Positions 48,092-58,720 of a DNA stretch of 64,000 bases are shown in pieces. How positions within the stretch are numbered: position 1 is the stretch's first letter; each line of letters starts with the position of its first letter. Both the position numbers and the translations under genes were made by a program. Source of the DNA: Cryptomeria japonica (Eukaryota; Streptophyta; Pinopsida; Cupressales; Cupressaceae). The notes under the pieces were generated by a model. The model worked only from the letters and a program-made list of their open reading frames with translations. It was not told the origin of the DNA and did no database searches. The stretch spans positions 103,034,796 to 103,098,795 of the forward strand of contig NC_081415.1 of NCBI RefSeq assembly GCF_030272615.1, in the 5' to 3' direction.

Positions 48092-49567
48092 CTATTCTTG
48101 AAAACAATTTTTGAACTCTTCCCATGAACCTATGCTAGCTACTGGAAGACCTCTGTACCAATCTCTTGCATCATCAACCAGGGATTGAACAAACAGTTTC
48201 ATAATCACATCTTCATCAACTACCTCATAGTCATTTATCAAATCCCCAAAAGATTTGAGATGTTCCTCAGCACTGACTGCATTGTTCCCGGCAAATTTAT
48301 GGAGTTTGTCTCTTAACTCAGTGGGAACATGATTTGGATACCCTGGGATCCCATCAAAAAACAATTGCTTATATTGTTCTAGATTAATCGGCCTTCTTTG
48401 AAAAGGAGACACAGTACTATTATTCCCCATGATCATTTTAACTTTTGGGATTGGGGATTGAGATGTTTGGGTGTACTGCTTATCTGAAGGTATGTGGCTT
48501 GCTGAGGCAATGTTAGTGTGCACTGCTGGTTGGATATTGACCTGAGGGAGAGAAATTTGTTGGGGATTAGGCTTACTAAGATCTTCTGATGGGAATGTAA
48601 TAGGGGGAGCTTTTAGGTAGTTAATCTTTCTCTTAACTTCCTGATTTGCAACTTCTAACTCAGCCTTTTCCAACTCCATTTGGAGGTCTTCCTTTTCATT
48701 CCTCATCCTTTCCATCTCTCTCTCATGTGCTAGGATCCTATGAGAAATCCCTTCTGCAGTTTTAGACTCTACTCCATCATCTACCCATATCTGTTTCCCT
48801 TTGTCTAAATTAACTTTAGGGAGTTGGGAATCATTAGGGACTTCTTTACTTGGCTGGGCTACTGACTTAGGAACTGGTCTGATCTTAGGGGTTAAGATTT
48901 CCCTGATCACCGGACCTTCTTGATCACTCTTTTCTTTATCCTTGGCAAGGACTTCAAGATCAGCTATCTGTCTAAGAAGCCTATCTCTCTCCATCATTTT
49001 GGCTTTAACTTCCTTTTCCTTATTTGCCTCTTTTTGGGCCCTTAAGGATATTAAATGATGAACTCTTTTATTTAATTCTTCAATTTCTTGGGACATTTTA
49101 TCCTCATCAGGATAGTTTTCTTCAGAATCCGATACATTAACTTGATCTATATCAATCAAACTAATGTTCCCATCTATTGTCCTAGGAACAGAGTGCCTAA
49201 TAGCATTTGAACTAGTTCTATCTTTTGCGGAAACACTAGCATGTGATAAATCTCGACTTAAAATAGGCATATCATCAATATTTCCAAACAATCCTGAATG
49301 AAAACCTAAAATATCCTGATCCGAATCTCTTGAAGATGAATTTGACTTTGCATAAACAGGTCGGTCAGGCATCTTACCAGTATTGTTGTTTTTCTGCACC
49401 CATGCAGCATTTGACGGCTCATGCATCACAGATCTCTTCTGGCCTCTTCGTGATTGCTCGGGCAGACCTTCTTGTAGGGTTTCACGAGGATGTTTCTTCA
49501 TAAATGATCTTGTATGCTTATTTCCTTGCATCTTGTTTGTATTTATTTTAGAAAGTTTATATCTCAC
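48092..49567 (-). CDS. Gag N-terminal and capsid region, 491 residues to an internal stop
   Basis: Basic N-terminus (KHTRSFMKKHPRE, RRGQKRS), a Ser-rich stretch, a coiled coil at about 160-210 (EIEELNKRVHHLISLRAQKE), a second one at about 280-320 (HEREMERMRNEKEDLQMELE), a Pro/Gln/Ser linker, and from about 390 the capsid domain (ELRDKLHKFAGN, EEHLKSFGDLINDYEV, ARDWYRGLPVASIGSWEEF). The capsid domain should continue for about 90 residues, and does so in pol after the TAG. A Met at 49531 (MQGNKHTRS) is an alternative start. Gag would package the element RNA; as it stands the protein is truncated within the capsid domain. Confidence 0.9.
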   Translation of the reverse strand: MRYKLSKINTNKMQGNKHTRSFMKKHPRETLQEGLPEQSRRGQKRSVMHEPSNAAWVQKNNNTGKMPDRPVYAKSNSSSRDSDQDILGFHSGLFGNIDDMPILSRDLSHASVSAKDRTSSNAIRHSVPRTIDGNISLIDIDQVNVSDSEENYPDEDKMSQEIEELNKRVHHLISLRAQKEANKEKEVKAKMMERDRLLRQIADLEVLAKDKEKSDQEGPVIREILTPKIRPVPKSVAQPSKEVPNDSQLPKVNLDKGKQIWVDDGVESKTAEGISHRILAHEREMERMRNEKEDLQMELEKAELEVANQEVKRKINYLKAPPITFPSEDLSKPNPQQISLPQVNIQPAVHTNIASASHIPSDKQYTQTSQSPIPKVKMIMGNNSTVSPFQRRPINLEQYKQLFFDGIPGYPNHVPTELRDKLHKFAGNNAVSAEEHLKSFGDLINDYEVVDEDVIMKLFVQSLVDDARDWYRGLPVASIGSWEEFKNCFQE

Positions 49568-49587
49568 AAGGACTGGTTAAAAAATAA

Positions 49588-49601
49588 CAGAGTCGCCACC
49601 C
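49588..49601 (-). promoter_or_regulatory. Second PBS-like word inside the leader
   Basis: Minus strand GTGGCGACTCTGTT, about 130 bases inside the 5' LTR end, resembles the first bases of the true PBS and is closer to the usual TGGCGACTCTG form. It may be a relic of an earlier PBS or LTR border. Confidence 0.4.
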
Positions 49602-49707
49602 ACAAAGCTGTGGGAAATATAGACGCAAGCAGTCTTACTCACAAACACAACAATACTTTCCACAAGTCTTGGCACAGATTCTGTGTGTATATCTTTGTGA
49701 TAATTGT

Positions 49708-49724
49708 CCCCAGCAGAGTCCCCA
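49708..49724 (-). promoter_or_regulatory. Primer binding site, tRNA-Arg-like
   Basis: Minus strand TGGGGACTCTGCTGGGG, four bases after the 5' LTR end. From memory, Ogre/Tat elements use a closely similar TGGCGACTC...TGGGGA site for tRNA-Arg. The fourth base differs (G for C). Confidence 0.7.
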
Positions 49725-50656
49725 CTTTTGTTGTTCTCAAAATCTGATTCCTCTTCAATGCCCTCAAAATAATACAACCTAAAATGACTGCCGAAGAGAC
49801 ATCATGGAGAAAGGGATTCTAGAGACAACATATGACAAGGTTTGGTTAGACCTTCTACACTTCGGACCTTTCTTTGAGCCCAGGTGGGTATACCTTCTGT
49901 GAATTAACTCCACACTCTTAAGCAACAAATCCACAGCAAACCAGTCCAGAAAACCAGTGGATTTATTCACCTTGAAAAACAATTGAAAACAAAGGGTGAA
50001 ACAATACTCAATTTCAACATATTTGATCGACAAAGTATGCAATAAAGGCCTCAGATTAATACCAGTGCTTTATCCAAGGCTACAGAGTCACTCAAACTCA
50101 AATAAAACTCCTGAAATGAGGTATCTCTATACCTCCCATCAACTCGGTTTCCATTTATCCCTGTAAATGCCTAACATCAACAAGGATCTAATCACTTCAA
50201 AATAAACTATGGTCCTCAAATTCAAAGTTTCTCCTAAAGTATTCACCGGTAGAGTGGTTGTGCATATTTAATTTCCCTCCTAAAAAGAAAAGCTAGAAAC
50301 ACCCATACTGAGCTTGCCTTACAATTCCATTCAAACAGAAAAATCCTAGACTATTCTGAATGAAACAAAGTAAATAAACTTAAGGACAAGTTTGAAGATG
50401 ACACAAAGCTTTACTCAAAATTGATGGCCTATATATTGATATTCATTTGAAAATTTTTTACAAAAGTCTGATTCTCCATTAATCTTTGGAAAAGCGCAGA
50501 TAATATTTCTGCAGCGTTTTCTTAAAAAAAATTTTGTGATCCCCTCTCTCTCTAGTCCTGGTATCCATTTATAACAATATGGATGCACAAAGCTTCGGAC
50601 TTCTCGAGAAAAGTTTGTTACAATTACTTCAAAAATTGAAGAAGTTACAATTTCAG

Positions 50657-53600
50657 TTAAGCGCTCTTTTCAGCTTCTTCAGCAGTCTGTTGGACGGGTT
50701 GTTCAGTTGCAACCTCCTCTGGCTCTTCAGGGACGTTCTCTAACTGCTCCAGATCTCGAGTGGAATATTTAACTCCCCACTTACTATACGTCTCCTCGGT
50801 CGGCCATACAAAATTAATCACATCACTTTTAACCTTAGTCAACCCTTTCCAAGAATTCCTCAGTTTGTTGACTTCTGAGTTAAGAAAACTGTCGTGTGAT
50901 TTAATTCTTTCTATTTCCTATATGGTTAGAACAAATAATGAGGTGTCATCGAGATCAATGATTCCTTTGACCCTTGCTGACAACTTGGCATCTATCTCAT
51001 TGAGCCATACCTGTTTGTCTTTCAGCTGGTCTGGATTGGCAAAAATTCCTGGAAGCAACTCAAAAACTTGATCATTGTATTCTTTTTTGCACAAATTGAC
51101 CTTCCTGTCCATATTGTCTACATCTGCAGCTAATTGCATTAAAACTTTAGAAACATCAGAAGTAGCCTTTATAATGGGATTGGCCCTTGCTTCATCACAG
51201 GAAACACACATGAACTCCAAATCCTGCTCCCTAGGCCTCCATCGGTCAAAAATGGGTGTCAAAATGGCCTTATCTCTTCTCAACTCAGTCCATATCTCCA
51301 TGACTTTTCCTACACTATTGTGAAGGAGTGAAGCATTTATAGTGTCTGCAAAACTGGAGACTGTAGCCTTGATCTTTTCTTCATATTTCCCTGCATAATA
51401 GCCCTGAGTTTGCTTAAGACTTTCCAATTCTTGGGGAGTTATTTCTATCATATGAGAGCTGGAGGGTGCAGGGGATGGTGGGAGCTCAATAATGGGGCTA
51501 GTAGGCGGAGGTCTTGTAGGAGAAGAGGTGATCATTAATGTTGAAGACTCACCTTGTTGACGTTGTCCTGCTAACTGGCTCTGCAATTTGGCAATGATAC
51601 TCTCCTTGCCTCTTATTTCCTCCTTGGCATTGTCATAAGCTTTCAAAACTGTTTCCAATTTGACCTGGAGAGCCTCCTTTTCTTTAGCATCCTTCTCAGC
51701 TACTGCAACACTAAATTTGGCAGTCTCCAACACTGTGCTAGCAGCCTCTACTACCCCTGTACTTTCTACTCTCTTGACCATCAATCCGCCAATGTGACTT
51801 GTCCCTGTGGTGTCTTTACCCTTCTTGTCCTCATTTCTCTTAAGGGACCACATGACTAGAGCAACATTGTCTTTACTGAATGTAACCCCTTCCATGGGTT
51901 TGGTTTCTTTCCTCACTGCATCCAGCACCAGAGCATCAGCAATATTCCATTCTGGCAAAATGAGCACTCCAGCTTGTGCTACTAAATCTCTCCCCTGTTC
52001 AAGAGTAATGGTTTTGAATTCTTCCATCATCTCCTATTTTATTTCTTCCTCCACCGAGGCTGGATCTTTATTTGGTTGTTCTATCTTTCTTGTTTCACAT
52101 CTAGCATTATATTTATCTATATGTTGTTTCCATATAAACTGCATGAATGCTTCAGATGTTACAAAATTATCATCTGCTAGAAAAGCACTAGTGGCCTTCT
52201 TTATCTCAGGATCCCACTCCTGGCCTTTGAGTTCAGTTGAGTTGATATCCATTTGTGCTTCAGTGGGTTCTTCTGGCATCCCCTCTTCCACTTCATCATA
52301 TGTATACGCAATCTCCCCCAAACTGCCCAACTGAGAGAGGTATTCAGTTGCTGCTTGTTCATCTCCAATGTGGAGAGGGGATTGGGATGGGGAATATAAG
52401 GGTGTATCTGATTGCACTTCCTTCCCCACCCTCTGCTTCTTTGGGCTGTCTTGGATGTCAATGACTTCATGTGCCTTCCTCTTCCCTTTAGATGAAGAGG
52501 GTTCCCCTGTTGCAGACACCAACACACTGTAACCTGCTTTCTTATGCAAGGTATAATCACCAGGAGGGATGGCTTTAGTGGGAGCTGATTTCCCCAAAAT
52601 TATTCTTGCTTTCTCAGGGTTGTTTTTAATTACAGCTTCCCTTTTCTCCTTTATTGTCTGCATCACATCCTCAAAACAAATAATCAAAAATTTTATCTTT
52701 TCTTCCAATGGGAAGAAGCTAGACAATGGGTCATAGCTAGCATCAAATTGATGCACAAAATCCAGGGCCTTCCTGTAAGCCACCCATTTTTCCTTCCTCA
52801 ACTCCTATTCATCTAAATCAAATTCATTCCTGATGAGGTCTTCAGGAAAGTGGAATTGATGGGGCCTACCTCTGCATGCTACTTTCTTCCGGAATACACC
52901 ATTGTAGAAATCCTCCGGGTCAGCACATCTAGACACTGCAGTGGACAAATGGTAGGGTTTAAGGAAATCCTCAAAACATTTCCAGCCTCCCTTGGTGATC
53001 ACAAATTGGTGGGCTACTGTAGCTGTAGGGAAAATAGTCCCTTTACCTCGGCCTGTTAACTCTGCCTCTTGCAAGTCACCAATTTGTTTGAGAATCTCAG
53101 CTATTCCCACTTTGAGGGGGACCTGGTATGGTAACAAAAATGGGGTGCCTCTGAAACCAAAGACCCTAAACACTGTGGACACTGGATACAAATACATATC
53201 ACCCCAGTTATGAACAATCTTGACATTCTCTGCGAATTCTTTTGGTCTTAAGAATTCCAGAAGAACCTTGGGGACTCGTGGATTGTCAGAGCAAAGAAGA
53301 GTCCTTATCTTGGATGCAAAGTATTTATCAAACTTTAGAAAACTTGCATCCTCTCTATCCCATGACAATACGATACTCCATAATTGTACCGGCATCTTTT
53401 CTCCCTCCTTTTCTTTTACCAGGTCCATTCCACTGGCAAAATAATCTCCACCTTTGAAGAGGAAGAGGTGCATCAATAGCGAATACCACCCAAATGGCCT
53501 ATCCACCTTCCCATTCTTTATCCCCATCAATCCTCCATGGATAGCATCAGCAATATAGGAGGCATAATCAAATGTAATAGCAAGAGAAGGATTCAGAATT

Positions 53601-54364
53601 TGAACAATCATTAACAAATAATGATTTGGCATATTAGATTCAGCATCCTCTCCTAGAACTTGGCAAAGTGCCCAGTACATCCCTTTTGCCCTTAAGGTAA
53701 ACATACTTAATGAAAAAGGCTCTTGTGTATTGGGCCCTACAACTGCTAACCCCCCTACTTTCAGAAAAAGTTCTTTGAGAGGCCCATTCCTGAGATGAGT
53801 CCTCTGTGCCCTGTATACCTGAGCTAATTGTGTGAACTTTATAGGCTCCAAGAAATTGGTAAACTCACTAAGCCCAAATGCTTTTCTCAGCTCTTCTGCA
53901 TTTATCTCCACGAGGGTTTTTCCATTCACATCTCGGATACACTTGGTAACTGAATCATAATTCAATGCCATTTGGGTTAACAAATATGTATCCATGAACA
54001 CCCCTGGGACTACCAATCTCCCAACATCTAATTCCCAAATGCTATTTTGAGGAGCAGGAGAATTCCTCATTCCAAAACCGATTTTAAATAACCCCAACCC
54101 AGACAGCCCAACCTGTGGGTCTCTTAACCAATTACCCTTATCATATAATCCTTCTCCAATTCTCAGTCGGGGAGCCCTGGGTACTAATTCTTTGGCCTTA
54201 GAGGCCTGGTTGGTTGACAGCGTCAACTGCTCTAAGAAGTCATCACACACACTTCTTTCAAGATAATCAACTTTACCAGAAAATTCCCTTTTAGGAGCCA
54301 TTTGCAATACAACCAGATAAATATTACTTCTGAAAATACTTCTATTATACGAGAACAATTTCAC
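50657..54364 (-). pseudogene. LTR-encoded protein, 5' LTR copy (no frameshift, three TAG stops)
   Basis: A single frame of 1,235 codons, interrupted only at 52805-52807, 52034-52036 and 50918-50920, all TAG. The likely start is MAPKREFSGK (54301). Residues 1-520 form a globular, partly hydrophobic part (LRKAFGLSEFTNFLEPIKF, MPNHYLLMIVQILNPSLAI, WYSLLMHLFLFKGGDYF). At about 626-648 lies a two-part nuclear-localisation-like signal, KGKRK and SPKKQRVGK. An acidic region follows, then a coiled coil (about 880-940: EKEALQVKLETVLKAYDNAK) and a Pro/Ser linker (SPTRPPPTSPIIELPPSPAP). The end is acidic and Gln-rich. I do not recognise the family; the first part is faintly like plant transposon-associated ORF1 proteins. 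It would be the first ORF of an LTR-driven RNA, the place of ORF1 in Ogre elements. Confidence 0.85.
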
Positions 54365-54453
54365 TTATTACAACACAAGAATGGCTGCAAAATAAGAAAA
54401 AACCTGATGCTTGCTCGAAGAAATTCGCTCTACAACCAATTCGCCTTCTCTGT

Positions 54454-54460
54454 TTTTATA
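54454..54460 (-). promoter_or_regulatory. TATA box, 5' LTR
   Basis: Same TATAAAA as in the 3' LTR, about 155 bases before MAPKREF. It is the likely promoter for the genomic RNA. Confidence 0.55.
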
Positions 54461-54877
54461 AAAGATAACTCTACGTTTGCTTCCTCTACAAAAATCCTTT
54501 TAAAAGGTCTCTATACTTGGTTGTTAGGAAATCAAATGCTTGTACTCTGGGCCTTAACTGTAACATTGATTCGGCATGCTTTGGCCGTCCCTTCAAAAGC
54601 GAATTCATACGAGAATTCATATCTTAACTCCAACGGGTCACAGCCTTCCTGCAAGTGTCTCACTGTGAATTGCATTTTGACGGCTTTGTCTTTAGTCTGG
54701 GTCCCATCCTTCTATTGGCTACATAATACCACGCGGCATCTGATCATTGGTTTAGAAAATCCCTTTACATTCTGTTTTGATACTGGCCGAATGTATCCCT
54801 TTATACTGTGGCGGGCCCATGTTTTTCCCTTTTTGCCATGTCATCATCATGACATGTGGATGGCTCTCATTAACTCT

Positions 54878-56043
54878 CGCTATTTCGCGGCCTTAAAAAG
54901 TGAGCAGCTTACCCCTGCGAAATAGCGCGGACCGTTGGATCATCTTTCAAGTTGGTCACCTTTTACTCCTTCGAAAAAGTCCTCAGGAATGGTGGGCCCG
55001 CTGTGTCGTCAGTGACATCTGGCATCTAGTCATCCACTGTGCTGATTTGTCGCTCTGTCACTTGCCGGAAGAAGAACCATGGGGGCCCCACTTCAGTCTC
55101 GACAGGTCTACCTCAGAAATGGTGGGCCCACGGACACGCCATGGACACCTGGCTCCTTGTCATTCTCGAAGCTGACCTGTCACTTTTTCATTTGTCAAGC
55201 ATACACTATAGGGACCCACAGCTGCCTTTTAGACCGCGTGTCATCAAGACACGTGGACGGTCCTGGTTAACTTTCGCTATTTCGCAGCCTTAAAAGGTGA
55301 GCATCTTACTCTCGCGAAATAGCGCGAGCCGTTAGATCTTATCTTAACTTGCTCGGCATTTAAACCCTATTAGGAGCTTTCAGAAGAGGTGGGCCCACGG
55401 ACACGCCACGGACACCTGGCACCTTGTCACGCTGACTGTGGCGGCCTGTGCCATGTGTTACCTTATAATACGCCAAAAGAAAGCCACGGGACTCCAGCTA
55501 TCTCTGACAGCTATGCCTTCCACTTACCCCGTCATGAAACATGGACGGCTAATATTAATCCTCGCTATTTCGCAGCCTTAAAGGGCAAGCACTTAGCCCT
55601 TGCGAAATAGCGCCAACCGTCGGATCCTTTCTCAACTTGCGCAGCATTTAAACCTTGTTAGAAACCCTCAGAGATGGTGGGTCCACGGACACGCCACGGA
55701 CACCTGGCACCTTGTCATTCTCGAAGCTGACCTGTCGATTTTTTATTCGTCAGAGAGAGCCACGGGGTTTCAATGAATTGTAAGAGCTGCCCCTGCTAGG
55801 TCACCTCCACCTGTGAGCTGACTCATCTTTAGAGCCCACTTTTGAACCTTGATCTCAACATGCTAACTGTGGCGACCTGTGCCACGTGCTGCCCTCTAAT
55901 ACGCCAGAGAAAAGCCACGGGACTCCAGCTATCTCTGACAGCTATGCCTTCCACTTACCCCGTCGTGACACATGGACGGCTGATATTAATCCTCGCTATT
56001 TCGCAGCCTTAAAGGGCAAGCACTTAGCCCTTGCGAAATAGCG
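54878..56043. repeat. Four hairpin subrepeats in U3 of the 5' LTR
   Basis: Counterparts at 54878-54927, 55275-55324, 55563-55612 and 55994-56043. In this LTR all four have the perfect 11-base outer arms CGCTATTTCGC / GCGAAATAGCG. Confidence 0.92.
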
Positions 56044-56396
56044 CCAACCGTCGGATCCTTCCCCAAGTTGATCAATGTTTACTGGGCCCGGCACTTTAGG
56101 AGGAAATAATAAAGGGTGAAAAATTTTCAAATAATTAACATGACCGCCTAGGTAAACAGCAAGGGGGGGACACTTCTTACGACCCCGCGACCCATGACTT
56201 AAGTGAAATAGAGTAACGACGGAATAGAAACCAGGGGATTTAAAACAAAAGATAAAGCGTAAAACTTAGAAAAGCCTTAAACCCTCTAGGTTTAGAATAA
56301 AGCTGAAGCATTTGGGGCCACATCTTATAAAAAAAAATTTCAAAAAACCATAGCCAAATATGGGGAAAGAACCCAATTTTAAAAACAGTGATAACA

Positions 56397-57310
56397 GAAG
56401 GAGGGTGAATTTTGCCTATGAGATTGAGTCCCCACTGACAAAAGGGCCAAGGAGATGCAATTGGTTGTAGTTCTTGTGCTGGCGCATGTATGAGGTCTCC
56501 ATGAATTTGACATTGCTTACATTTCTTGACAAACTAATATGAGTCTTTTTTCATATTGGGCCAATAATATCCAGTCCTGATGAGTTTCTTGGCCAAGGTA
56601 GGACCACTAGCATGTGGACCACATATCCCTTCATGCACTTCACGTAACGCAATCTGAGCTTCGTCGTTTTCTAAACATCTAAGAAGAGTGCCATCTAGAC
56701 CTCGTCGGTATAGGATATCAGCTAAAATGACATATCGAGAGGATTGGCGAATGAATGTGTGACATTGGTTATTTGATAGATCAGGAGGTAGGGTATTGTC
56801 ACAAAGGTATGTGAAAATGGAACCATATAACTAGGACTTAGGACCGATGACACATATTGTCTCAGTAGGAATGATCTCATATGAAGGAAACAAAAGGTTA
56901 TCCACCAAGAACTCATAGCGGGTCTCATTTGGAGGTAGATCGATCAGTGAAGCAATTATAGCCATGGCATCTGCGGTGCGATTCTGCTCTCTTGGTATCT
57001 ACTCAAAATCTATCTTTGTGAAGTGTTGTTTTAGGTCATCCACCATTTGTTTATAAGGCATTAATTTTTCATCTTTTGTTTAGTAATCATCAGTTGCTTG
57101 ATAGATGACAAGTTGAGAGTCCCCAAAAACACGAAGTGCCTGGATCTTCCACTGAACTGCGATCCACAATCTAGTTGTTAATGCCTCATATTCCGCTATA
57201 TTGTTAGTGCAAGGAAATGATAAGCGGTATGATTTTGGTATAGAATTCCCTTGAGGAGTTATAAAGAGGATGCCAGCTCTTGCCCCATGCTACGTGTATA
57301 TGCCATCGAA
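56397..57310 (-). pseudogene. Plant-type RNase H and integrase start, minus gypsy element
   Basis: aRNH: WQLYFDGIYT at 57310-57281, NNIAEYEAL, FGDSQLVIYQ and REQNRTADAMA keep all four acidic residues, but there are stops after IYT, after TDDY and after DFE. The integrase zinc-finger region follows (VHEGICGPHASG, RTGYYWPNMKKDSY, CKQCQIHGDLIH) up to CQWGLNLIGKIHPP, where the giant element is inserted. Order RT-gRNH-aRNH-INT is the normal one for Tat elements. Confidence 0.88.
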
Positions 57311-57835
57311 GTATAGTTGCCATGGCTTTGCATGTGACATTGTTAAAATAGATTCATCTGAAAATTTTGAACTTAGAGGAACATCATCTATCATGGGAGC
57401 ATCTGCTAATTGATCTATAATAGCTTCTCCTTTTATTGCTTTTCTGTCCACATACTCGATGTCAAATTCACTCAAGATCATTACCCATTTGGCCAGTCGC
57501 CTAGTAAGTGTTGCTTTATTGAAAAGGTATTTCAATGGATCTATCCTTGCAACCAACTTAGTCTTATGAGTGAGCATGTAATGTCATAATTTCTGTGAAG
57601 AAAAGACCACGGCGAGACATGCACGCTCAATTGGTGTGTAGTTTAGCTCATATCCCACCAATGTGCGACTGATATAGTATACTACCTTTTCCTTGCTCTT
57701 AGCAATTTGTTGTGCTAGGTTTTCCCCTAGTGCTATTGGAGTAGCTGATATGTATAGTAACAGAGGTTGATTTGGAACTGGTGGCATTAGAACTGGCAGA
57801 TTTAGAAGATAATCTTTGAGCATCTAGAAAGCCTA
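57311..57835 (-). pseudogene. Gypsy-type RNase H (gRNH), minus gypsy element
   Basis: Words LLLYISATPIALGENLAQQI, VVYYISRTLVGYELNYTPIE and PLKYLFNKATLTRRLAKW. The first catalytic Asp is absent (YISA for TDAS), as is usual in Tat elements, where the second RNase H is thought to take over. Stops occur at about 57582 and 57824-57835. Confidence 0.85.
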
Positions 57836-58720
57836 TTGATAGTTATCATCCCATTTGAATTTGATGTTTTTATGTAGCAGGTGCTGAAAAGGATTACACT
57901 TATCTACAAGTTGTGCTATGAATCTTCGTATGGACTGGAGTCTCCCTTGTAAAGACCGAAGTTGACTGATATTTCTTGGTGGTTGCATGTCCAAGATGGC
58001 CTTGACTTTTGCTGGATCAGCTTCGATTCCTCTTTTGGATACAATAAATCCTAGGAGTTTTCCAGAGGTTACTCCAAAGATACATTTCTTGGGGTTTAAT
58101 CTTACTTTGTATTTTTCCAACCGATCAAAGACGACTGAAAGTATGTCCAAATGTGTATTTCTGTCTATTGATTTTTCCAAGAGGTCGTCGACATAATCTT
58201 CTATGGTTACATGCATGAGATCATGAAAGATAGTAGTCATGGCTCTTTGATATGTAGCACCTGCATTTTTTAGCCCGAAGGGCATGACATTCTAGCAGAA
58301 AGTTCCCCAAGGACAAGTGAATGATGTTTTGTGTTGATCCTCGGGCGCGATCCTTATTTGATTATAACCAAAAAATCCATCCATCAATGATAACATTTCA
58401 TGACCTGCTGTGAGATCAACAATCAAGTCAATATTTGGTAATGGAAAGTCATCCTTTGGACAAGCTTTGTTGATGTCTCTGAAATCTGTACATATTTTGA
58501 TGCTGTGATCTGGTTTACTGACAGGAACTAAGTTAGAGATCCATTCAGGATAGTCAATTGGGCATATGAATCTGACATCCAATAATTTCTCAAGTTCTGC
58601 TTTGACTAGTAATGCCACTTGTGGATGCATTTTTCTTAATTTTTGTTTCACTGGCTTTGCCCCCGATTTGACTGTCAAATGATGCATTACCAAATCCGGA
58701 TCTAATCCAGGCATATCAGC
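57836..58720 (-). pseudogene. Reverse transcriptase, minus gypsy element
   Basis: VKAELEKLLDVRFICPIDYP, IKICTDFRDINKACPKDDFP and MPFGLKNAGATYQRAM are present, with catalytic YVDD in IEDYVDDLLEKS. Then LNPKKCIFGVTSGKLLGFIV. One in-frame TAG at 58292 breaks CPWGTFC-stop-NVMPFGL. Otherwise the frame from 58714 to 57836 is kept. Confidence 0.93.

Larger units (their letters stand above)
35871..56396 (-). mobile_element. Giant-LTR Ty3/gypsy element, complete, TSD GAAGG
   Basis: 20,526 bp, flanked by GAAGG at 35866-35870 and 56397-56401. LTRs are 35871-42538 and 49729-56396, both 6,668 bp, starting TGTTGTTCTC and ending GATAACA on the plus strand. The interior is 7,190 bp and holds a PBS, gag and pol. 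The LTRs differ little (three changes in the first 600 bases by eye), so the insertion is recent compared with its decayed host. Protein features (two RNase H domains, no chromodomain seen) and a tRNA-Arg-like PBS place it near the Tat/Ogre group. The coding region inside each LTR is its distinctive feature. Confidence 0.95.
49729..56396 (-). repeat. 5' LTR of the giant element (6,668 bp)
   Basis: Same length and order of parts as the 3' LTR, at a constant offset of 13,858 bp except between about 39,170 and 39,895, where it is 13,857. Ends TGTTGTTCTC and GATAACA, followed by the GAAGG duplication. Confidence 0.95.
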
